From NCBI GenBank assembly GCA_024180945.1, contig JAKSGN010000027.1, forward strand, positions 1-64,000: DNA of 64,000 bases, given 5' to 3'. A program made the position numbers and the translations under genes. This DNA comes from Macrophomina tecta (taxonomy: Eukaryota > Ascomycota > Dothideomycetes > Botryosphaeriales > Botryosphaeriaceae). Under the pieces are notes generated by a model. That model searched no databases. It worked only from the letters and a program-made list of their open reading frames with translations, and was not told the DNA's origin. This document shows, in pieces, positions 55,778 through 64,000 of this stretch (positions are counted from its first letter, which is position 1; the number at the start of each line of letters is the position of its first letter).

Positions 55778-58700
55778 CCCCCTTCGTATGGTGATGAAGC
55801 TAGTGCATGATATAATAGTAGCTATAGGTAAAAAGAATAACTACGTATATAACTAAGAATTAAACTTATAAACTCGAGGCTAAAAAAAGAATAGCGAGCG
55901 GGTTTTATTAGCTATAGTTTAGGGTTGCTAACTAAACCTAGCTTTATCTAGACTATTAAACTATATAGGTAGCTAGGTTATTAGCTTTAATAGAATATAA
56001 AGCAATAACTAATAAGTAGCTAATAATTTAGCCGAGTAGGTAGCTATAAGCTATATACATCTAAATAAGGAGATAAGAGTGTATAACGTTAAATAAAAGA
56101 AATAGAAGAAACTCGGTTATTTTATTTAGTTAGCGGCGTAAGTTCTAATTAGGTAACGAATATCTAGTACTTCTACTTTAGTAGTACCTTTATAAGTCTG
56201 TCTATAATTATATCGGCTATAGGCATTTATCTAAAGTAGATATTACCTACTAACGCTTCTTATCTAAGCTAGTAATAATAAATATTAATATAGCATAGCT
56301 TTGTTATTAGTTTTCTAACGCTTTTCTCTATAAGCCGTAGTGTTATTTGGTTGTCATACTAAATCTATATAAGATAGCCTAGATTAAACTATAGTTAGTT
56401 AAAGAATCATTTCTACTAGAAGCACTACTTAGCCATTTTAGATAAGGTAAGGAGCTCGGCTTTAGTAATTAATATAGTAATGGTTAGTTATTTAGTAGCT
56501 TTTTAATCTACTAGATCTCTAAATAGCGTAACGAGCGAGCCTTAGTAGCTTCTACGTATTTCTTAATCGTTTACGTATACCGCGTTACTACTAATTATAA
56601 AGATATTTTATTTATCCTAGTAGACTAAGCTATTAAAGTATAAGGCGAGTTTCTTTATTCTTTTAAGATATTTAAGGAGTCTCTACGCTAGTACGAGGTA
56701 TTAGTAGGAAGAATTAGTTAGGTACGCTAATAGAGCTAATACGATAAAGGTAATATCCGCTCTCGTACTAATTATAGCAAACTATACTAATTCTATCTTA
56801 CTTTAGAAGGTATAAACGTCTTATAGTATTATATACGAGTCCTCGTTTAGTGTAAGAGGCTTATTTTATAGTAAAGATATTACTAGAGCGTTTACTTCCT
56901 TAACGTTATATTTAGTAATTAAGTTATTAACGTAAGATTCTTAAGATAGTTAGAGTAAATGCTCTTATCGGTTACGAACTATACGTAGTATAAGAAACTA
57001 CTAGATTTCGCCTATTATATGTATCTTATAGCGTTAGAATAGATCCTCTTAGAATACGTCTACGTAGTGTTCGTCATCTTTATAAAAAGTAACAATAACG
57101 TTATCTATAAAGAAGAACGTAAATAGATAATTATTTATATAGAGATATAGGGCATCTAGAACTAGTTCTAAGCCGAGTTCTATAAGTATATTATAGAAGT
57201 AATATTACTAAAGTACTAGTAATTCTTTAAGACCGTATAACGCTTTTAGTAGTTAAAGAACTTATTCGTTCTTTAACGTTATTTCTTCTAATAGCTTATA
57301 GTACGTTATTTGCTTAAGTAAGACGTGCGGAAACGTATTTATAACGTCGTATTATCTTATTTTAAGGTCGAAGGCATAAATAATAGCTATAAGCGCTCGG
57401 AAAATATAAAAGGCTAGGATAGCTATAAAGGTATCTTCTTAGGTTATTTATAGATTACCTCTAACGTAGATACGTGCCTTATATTTTAGTAGATAGCCGT
57501 TTTTATCGAATTTATACTTAAAAACCTAAGTAAGTGGTATAACCTTCTTAGTATTATCTTATACGTCTGTTTTTAAAATAACTCTCTATACCCCCTTACC
57601 CTAGAGTTCCCGTAGTTCGGCTTCTACTGCTTTTAGAAATTTAGGTCCGGGTAGATATATAAGAAGTTTATTAAATATCTTTAGCTTCGGTAGAAGCGTG
57701 TTTTAGTACTAGCGAGGCGTTTATATAGTAGATAGTATAGTAGCGAACGATATCCTCTAGGCTTAATCTAAGTGCTAATTAAGTAGGAGTTATATAATAT
57801 AGGCTAATCTACGTGTTTTTTTACCTTAAATAATCGAATTTAGGTTTACTTCGGAGCTAATTTCTAATTCTCTTAGTACTCGGTTGCCTCTGCTGACTAT
57901 AGGGTCTAGATTAGTATCGTATTAGACTAGTATTAGTAGTTCGAGTCTTAATCGTTATTCTTTATTACCTTCTAAGGCTTAAGGAGCTAGTTAGTGATAT
58001 TATTTAAGCGTTACAGGCGTAGTTTCTAAATCTAGCCTAGGCTTAGAATTAGGTTAAACTTAACTACTTTTATTGCTAGTCGGTTTAGTATCTTACGTTT
58101 AACGCACTTAAAGGCTGCTTTTAGGCTACTCTTTTTATAAGTTTAATCTATTACTCATTGTAGACGGTAATAGCGTTAGTAGTTAAATAAGCGAATCTAG
58201 TTAATAGTTACTACTAGCTTCTATAGCTTAGTGCTATTCGCTTAATTTAAGGAACTTATTCTCTAAAGATTTAGTACTCGTTAATAAGGCTAAGAATAAT
58301 ATAAGATTATTATTATTTAGACGAATTCGTAAGTATATAAGAGTTTATTCTTTTTCGGCTTTAGATACTTCTTAATAGTACTCTTAATTATAAGGTGAGT
58401 ATTTACTATCTTTATTAAATGTAATATCTTAGACGCATATAATTTTATCTATACTTAGTGTCTAGATTCGGAAGATATTAGTAAAGTTATATCTAACTAA
58501 GTATTTAATTAGTGCTTATTTCTAAAGCTTTTAGGTACGTGGAATTATCTTATTTAGTGCATACGCTTTATAGCTATATATACGTAGATAGCTAATATTC
58601 GGCTTCTTACTATAAACTATCTTAAATAGAGTCTTCTAGTTAAGGCCTTTAGCTAGTATTCGGTTTAAGATGTAAGTAGCCGTATAGATATATTCGGGCT

Positions 58701-61105
58701 AGTTATAATTAGGTAGGTTACTATTAATTCGTAGTACCCTTACTTTTAAGACGAGTAACTATCTAGAACATTTAGTATTATCGTTCTACTTAGGTATTTA
58801 AGGACTTAATACCTTAAGAATAATTTCTCTCCTTTATAGTTCTCTTTAAAAGGCGGTTTCTAGGGACTTTTTTCTATCTAAGCGTAAGAAGACTACTTTT
58901 CGTTAAAAGTATTTTCTAATTATTCGTTCCATTAATAAGATAATATCTACGTAGTCATTCTTATTTACGTAGGTTATTATAATTGTGTACTACGTAGCTA
59001 CGTATTTAAGATACGTAATCTATATATATCTATTAGCAGCTTCGATTATCTAAATAAGATTAAATAATATTTAGAAGAATAGTTCTAAGAATAATTCCTC
59101 GGGCGTTATATTATATAAGATAATTTAATAAGCTTTAGCTCGAGCATATATATTATAGTATTATAGTATAGCTTCTTCTATAATAGCTATACCCTTTATA
59201 GTAGTTAGTAGCACTTTAATAACTATAGATAATACGTAAGTAAAGACTTTATACTATTACTTAGCTAGACGCTTTCAGATTATAAATTTTATAGTAATTT
59301 AATTTGTTAGATTCTTTACTTTATTAAGCTTTATAAAGTAGAGGTTTTAGTAGGGCGTTAGTTCGTACATAATAATATCTTTCTTATAAAGAACTAGGCG
59401 GCCTATATTAAGGTAAACCCCTTTTTTATTTACCTTAGTAACTAATACGAGGTTAGCTATAAATAAAGGCATATAAGCAGTATCTAGTAGTATTAGAATT
59501 TATTACGTTAAGTAATAATAAGCCTTAATAGTAATAGTACTAAATACTTCTACTAGAATACGTATATTACTGCTTATAACGTAGTTATCTAGGCCTACGT
59601 TATGTGTTTTAGTAAATTACTTCTTTATATATTAATTATATACGTAGTATAAGGAGCTAGTGTTAACTATCTATAAAAGCTATAGCGTAGTTAGTTTACT
59701 GCGTTTAGCTATAAGTAATATAGTAATAATAGCTATAAGTGCTACTAGATCTTTATTCTATAGATCTTTCGCTTATACTAATAAGTTCTAATAATTCTAA
59801 TTCTTATTAGTAGGTTCGCCTTCTTTAGCTTCTCTAGCTAGTGCGCGTTTAACTATTATCTTAGTACATAAATTACTTATCTTCTTTTAAAATTAAGCCT
59901 AAATATTCTTCTTTAGCTTCTACTCTAATAGACGTATTTATTCGTTTAGGTAGTAGCATTTAGCTATCTAGTAAAGTATATTATATAGATATAGCCTTAG
60001 TAGTAGACCTCTTAATTAGGGTTTACTATAAAGTATTACTACTATTATTATTCGAGTAGTATCTTTGCCTTAAACTACTTACTTGCGCCTTACGTGCTCT
60101 TAGTAGTTAGTAATATAGTCAGTAACATTTAGTTTAGTTTCTACTACTTTGGAAGATTTTCTAATAGCTATTATAGCGTATTTAGAGTCGTACAAAAGAA
60201 GCGTATTAAGAAAGATATTAATACCTTACCTTAATATAACCTTAGCTATTTTTAGAACTTTAGCTTTATAGACCGTTTCTTTCTATTAATTTAGCTATTT
60301 ATCTATATTCTAATTATTAGGAGGCTTTTCTAGCTAGCGAAGCTAGTTAACGATAAGGCGTTTCTACGTAGCGGTAGATAGCTTAATCCTCGCTTATAGA
60401 GCTCTAAGTTAGTAGTATAGGTGCGTATTAGAAAGGTTCTAAAGAATTAGTTAAAGCGAGGCTCCTATAAAGTTATTAATAACTATTAAAAGGTTATTAA
60501 TTTCTTTATAAATACGCTTGTAGTCCTTCTTTTTCTTCTTATAGTTGTCTAGATCGAGACGGTAATAGTTAATTATTTACTCTTATTATTAAGTTAGCTT
60601 AACCGGTGCTGCGAATTAGGCTAGGCATTCCGGCTTACTTAGATCGATATATTTAAATATATTAGCGCGTTGTGCGCGTGATTAGATAAGGTTAAACTAG
60701 ATATCCTAGTCTTAAGAGCCTTTTAAAACGATTATTAGCTTCGAGGACGTTATAGTTGTTGATTTTAATTTTAATGCGTTGTTGATTGGATCGGTTCGTC
60801 GGTCGCACGCGTGAAACGGGCCGAATAGATCGAGTAATCGCTTAGAAACGTAGTAATACTGTTAGCTATAACTAGCTTGTGCGCGTAGCTACGCTATAAT
60901 AGGTGCGGTTAGCTGTTATTAGCTGTTATTGTACCGTAGTGTGCGCCTTTGGTTGGCTGATGACGGTTGAGGTTGCGTGCTGCTAGTAGTACCGTGTGCT
61001 TAAGCCGCTTTGGATGTCGACTAGATGCCTTAGAACGACTAAAAGGTAGTTGTAGATAATGCTTTAGATGGCAGAAGGTATTAAACGCATATCCGGGCTT
61101 ATAAC
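55778..61105 (-). pseudogene. gag-pol of copia E
   Basis: Minus-strand copia order: gag and integrase to the right, reverse transcriptase and RNase H to the left. Around 57090-57250 the frame reads ALYGLKEL, then YYFYN and FFFIDNVIV. This is the copia reverse-transcriptase region in which the family YVDD box has become a mutated IDN. Stops are frequent TAG/TAA codons. Confidence 0.7.
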
Positions 61106-61242
61106 TATTAGATTTGGTGGTGATACCATCAATTGAGAATGAGTGGCATGAGGCGTGAGAGGGACGCTTAGGGGAGTCCTCTTATCCGTCCTCTTCCATG
61201 ACTAAGCTAAAGTTTATCGTACATACACGTGATATTCCAACA
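61106..61242 (-). repeat. 5' LTR of copia E, nearly unmutated
   Basis: Keeps GGTGGTGATACCATC and CACGTGATATTCCAACA where the partner LTR has A or T. Confidence 0.85.
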
Positions 61243-61251
61243 GATACGTTA

Positions 61252-61376
61252 TTAGCTTTTGCCAAGTATAGTCTACTTAGGAGAGGATAAAAGGCTACTC
61301 CATGGCCGCCCTCCTCTAACACCATGCTAATTCATCCCATTACTACTGAATAAGCTGTCACTGCACTTGTTCCAAC
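61252..61376 (+). repeat. copia-type LTR fragment, unmutated
   Basis: Matches the mutated stretch at 49165-49302. Its end, ACTTGTTCCAAC, lies directly against a transposase N-terminal fragment. Confidence 0.5.
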
Positions 61377-61452
61377 TGGTATGCCTTACTGCGACCCCAC
61401 CTGCAATATCTCGTAAGGCGTTTTCAACGTCTTCTTCGGTATATCTGGCCAT
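61376..61452 (-). pseudogene. transposase N-terminal fragment (Psq-type helix-turn-helix)
   Basis: ATG at 61452 encodes MARYTEEDVENALRDIAGGV, typical of the first helix-turn-helix of Fot-like transposases. It is cut off after about 25 residues by the adjoining LTR fragment. Confidence 0.55.
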
Positions 61453-62451
61453 GTTCGAGGTTAAAAGAGCTAAAAAAAAAGAAGCGGAGTCAATTAGAGA
61501 AGGATTCGATTTTTGCTGCAATTATTCGTTGTGGTTGCGCGGATCTTACGCGTGCAGGGAACCGCGTTTGTGGGGCGGGCGGAAACTAGGGTGGCTTACT
61601 GAGAAGGATGCGTGATAGTGGTGATTTAATGGGGTGATGCTTAAGAGCATGAAACGAATAGCTGAAACAAGCAATAATAACGGCAAGTAGCAATGGTAAA
61701 TGGTGATGATGGTTGACACAAACTGATGGAGTGCGTGCGAAAGGATGCTGAATATATATGGGCGATGCCGGCGTATAAGTATGCCGTGGCAGCCTAAACT
61801 ATCAAACTACGCGAACTATTCTGTATGCATCCCCACCTTCGGACTCTCCGGGCTCGTCACAAAGGTGAGGGGGGGTTGTGTCAGAATATAGAGCCTCATA
61901 GGCCACCTCTCAGAGGCGTCGCCGCCTTTTGACAATTAAGAAAGGGCGAAATGGGCGTTGAGGCCAGCTGCTTGGTTAACCGACCTTACCTATGAGCGGA
62001 GGGTTAATGCATCAGCCTATAATGATCCATGTTTCCGACCCGAAGCACTTTGCAAGCCGAACTGGGAACCTTGGAAATGCAGAGTCAAAAACTCACCATC
62101 AAAGCAGGAACATCTGCCATCGAAGCCATCGAGGCATGATTTCGTATCAGATATTTACTCCATATCTCCATTTGAAATTTCAAACATCGTTTTGCGGAAG
62201 CGCTTGTAAGTCAATCAAGCAATTATTTACAAACTCCCATCTTCCACCGTGTTCCAAGATCCCCCGCCAAGTATCGAGGAATGTCCTTGGCCGAATAACA
62301 CCAAAAATACATACTATATCATTAAATTTCGTGATACTAGTGAAGGACAGCATCCACCGACAATTGACCATCGTGTTACATTGTCCCGTTAAGTCTCGGT
62401 GTCGTGCAGAAATGACAGTGGCCTTTTTTATTTTGAATTCTTGTAGCCCAC
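61453..62451. other. intergenic, no gene recognised
   Basis: Normal composition. Short frames around 61958-62465 show no recognisable domain. The part next to 62451 is the hsp30 3' flank. Confidence 0.5.
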
Positions 62452-62991
62452 TTACTCAATGTTGATCCTGCGAGCCTTGGGGGCCTGTGCTTTGGGGACG
62501 ATAATGGTGAGGATGCCGTCCTTCAGGCTAGCCTTGACGTTATCCTGGTCAACGCGGCCGGGGAAGCTGAAGGACCGGTGGAACTCGCCAATGGCGCGCT
62601 CGGTGACCCAGTACTTGGGCTGGTCGGTGTGCCCGGTGCTCGATTCGGCCTTCTGGCCTTGCTCATCCTCGATGGAAGGCTTCTGGTAGCCGTGCTCCTC
62701 GCCCTCAACGAAGCCCTGAGAGCGCTCACCGCGTTCGGCGCGGTGTTCGACGCGGCCGGAGACAGTCAGGGTGTTGGAGTCGGTCCATTCGATATCGATA
62801 TTCTCTTGCTTGAGGCCGGGAAGTTCGCCGTGTAGTTCGTAGGCCTCCTCCTTCTCGATGACATCGAACTTGGGAGTGAAGGACCGGACGCCCTGGGCCG
62901 TAGCCGAGAAGGGAGAGGTACGGGCGGTGCGGTCGTACTCGTCGAGAAGGCGGAAAAGAGGAGAAGCCTCGTGAGTAAAGCGAGGGAACAT
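62452..62991 (-). CDS. hsp30-like: Hsp30/Hsp20-type small heat-shock protein, 179 aa
   Basis: ATP-independent cytosolic chaperone with an alpha-crystallin domain. The ATG at 62991 (MFPRFTHEASPLFRLLDEYD) gives the N-terminus usual for fungal Hsp30; an upstream in-frame extension lacks an ATG-based family match. The domain runs from about residue 36 (RSFTPKFDVIEKEEAY, ELPGLKQENI) to the end. A variable charged loop (residues ~84-125, Glu/Gln-rich) lies between strands, as in the fungal family. The conserved SLKDGILTIIVPK closes the domain, and the tail ends RRINIE, containing the I-x-I motif (INI) that docks dimers. No intron, no damage. A TATA box lies about 160 bp upstream. Induction by heat is expected from the family; no convincing heat-shock element triplet was found. 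Confidence 0.9.
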   Translation of the reverse strand: MFPRFTHEASPLFRLLDEYDRTARTSPFSATAQGVRSFTPKFDVIEKEEAYELHGELPGLKQENIDIEWTDSNTLTVSGRVEHRAERGERSQGFVEGEEHGYQKPSIEDEQGQKAESSTGHTDQPKYWVTERAIGEFHRSFSFPGRVDQDNVKASLKDGILTIIVPKAQAPKARRINIE

Positions 62992-63150
62992 GGATAGTTT
63001 TGTTCGCGTTGTGAATGCGAAAGTGACTTGGTGATTCGGAAGGCGCGAGGGAGCTGTCGTTAAAGCGTTTAAGTCGCTGACCAAAGAGCTTGCATCTAAT
63101 GTGTTCTTTGTTATTGCTGCTGATGTGGTGAGTTTGTCGCTCGGACATCA

Positions 63151-63157
63151 TTTATAT
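63151..63157 (-). promoter_or_regulatory. TATA box of the hsp30-like gene
   Basis: Minus strand TATATAA within CTTATATAAATG, about 160 bp upstream of the start codon, leaving room for a leader of about 130 bases. Confidence 0.55.
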
Positions 63158-63413
63158 AAGCTCCACCCCGTTTTCCAGCATTTTCGATATGGACCCAGAG
63201 GCTTGGAGCTGCATCGTGGATGGCCATGGAAATTCTTACATGTGATTGCAGATTCCTTGTTTGAACGCTCCGGAAATCTGGTGATCCTTCTGGGGTCCCT
63301 CCACAAATCGATGTCACCGAGCCCATGCTGACGTGTCCTCGCATCTCGCATCCTGGGAAACACTTGTCTGCAAGCCAGCCTTTTTCACGATCGCGAATGA
63401 GCATGCCCATATA

Positions 63414-63802
63414 GCCTGTTTCACCAGTGAGCTGCGCACCACGTTTCTCACCAAAAAATCGTAAATTTGGCAGCACAGTATCTCCACAACCACTAGATAG
63501 CAACTTCTAAAACTCTACGGATGAGTTTACACATATATTCCACCATTCCTCTCTTAAACTTATAAGAATGCGTCAAGTGGCCATGTGAGATATATAATTT
63601 CGGACCCTAAAATCCGCTCCAATTCTTGCATGTTAACACTCACCTTATTAATCACTCTAAAAATGGGAAAGAGAAAACATTTGACGTATAAAAACTTGAT
63701 GGAATTTTGGCAGCTTTTATTAGGTGACTGTGGAGATATCGTGCTGCCAAATTTACGACTTTTGGGGAGAAACGTGGTGCGCAGCTCGCCGGTGATACAC
63801 GT
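63414..63802. mobile_element. MITE-like inverted-repeat element, pogo-2-type ends
   Basis: Inverted repeats of about 80 bp (63414-63500 against 63802-63716) share GAGCTGCGCACCACGTTTCT and CGTAAATTTGGCAGCAC. TA lies at 63412-63413 and 63803-63804. The right end, read inward, begins ACGTGTATCACCGGCGAGC, resembling the pogo-2 end ACGTGGTTGATAACCGAGC. The 389-bp element has no transposase. It inserted about 420 bp upstream of the hsp30-like start. Confidence 0.7.
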
Positions 63803-64000
63803 TACTCTCTTATCATTATCTAGTAACTAGTTTCCTGTTAGAACGCTTAATGTTCTACCTGTGGATGGGAAGGCGTATGGTAGGTATAGTCTGGGATGGG
63901 GCTTTGTTCTGAGAATGTCGTAAGTGGCCTTATGGTTTAATGTGCTTCATGACTTCAAATGAACCGAGGAACAGCGCCTGAGTTACTTAATAGTGTCCGC
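63803..64000. other. window end, nothing recognised
   Basis: About 200 bp of ordinary composition with no supported feature. Confidence 0.5.

Larger units (their letters stand above)
55639..61242 (-). mobile_element. Ty1/copia retrotransposon E, nested in the pogo-3 right end
   Basis: GATAC at 55634-55638 and 61243-61247; LTRs 55639-55777 and 61106-61242. A polypurine tract (GAAGGGGG on the minus strand) abuts the left LTR, so the element runs right to left. Total 5.6 kb, normal for copia. RIP is severe from the left LTR to about 60750 and light or absent in the right ~450 bp. Confidence 0.85.
53817..61249 (+). mobile_element. pogo/Fot-like element (pogo-3), RIP-mutated, split by a copia element
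   Basis: The left end starts ACGTATCGGATAAGC and has two AGYGAGTGGCCC-like boxes. The right end is GCTTATAGGATAC up to 55638 and GATACGT at 61243-61249, interrupted by element E. TA lies on both sides (53815-53816, 61250-61251). Removing E leaves about 1.82 kb, the size of the intact pogo elements. Confidence 0.8.

Noticed and set aside
62992..63413. Heat-shock elements in the hsp30 promoter
   Set aside because: No three contiguous nGAAn units were found; only isolated GAA or TTC words.

Overview
This window reads as a filamentous ascomycete (Pezizomycotina) chromosome segment. Genes at both ends have spliceosomal introns of about 45-60 bp. The proteins are typical of these fungi: a Fungal_trans-domain regulator, a LaeA-like methyltransferase and an Hsp30-type small heat-shock protein. 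The centre is a roughly 37 kb block of nested transposons carrying the signature of repeat-induced point mutation (RIP): CA and TG nearly absent, TA in excess, CG partly kept, and TAG/TAA stops through every old reading frame.

Layout. 1-2717: hAT DNA transposon, apparently intact, one intron. 2815-6344: convergent pair of a fungal-specific transcription factor (no Zn2Cys6 cluster left) and a six-exon homogentisate 1,2-dioxygenase-like gene. 6345-9255: intergenic DNA with decayed repeats. 9256-11202: intronless putative alpha/beta-hydrolase. 12118-48964: the nested block. 49000-53816: repeat scraps, a possible secreted-protein gene, a LaeA-like methyltransferase and a broken ankyrin fragment. 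53817-61249: a mutated pogo/Fot element with a Ty1/copia element inside its right inverted repeat. 62452-62991: hsp30. 63414-63802: a short TA-flanked inverted-repeat element related to the pogo/Fot family.

The nested block can be resolved from target-site duplications. Chromovirus A (12118-48964, TTTAG) contains C (13757-22896, minus, TCTAC), pogo-1 (23384-25233, TA) and B (29676-47805, TCTAT). C contains a solo LTR (18000-18795, AAGCT). B contains D (33647-41981, TTAAC) and pogo-2 (43424-45279, TA). A and B are related Ty3/gypsy chromoviruses; C, D and the solo LTR form a second chromovirus group. The two pogo elements and the solo LTR carry little or no RIP, so they arrived last.

The most unusual observation is an antisense reading frame of about 245 codons between the chromodomain end of pol and the 3' LTR. 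It is seen in C and D, with a counterpart in B. It starts about 100 bp inside the LTR with a KRKR-containing basic N-terminus, and its 3' end overlaps the end of pol on the opposite strand. C and D conserve its protein sequence although both copies are mutated. A palindrome next to the polypurine tract is shared by all four elements.
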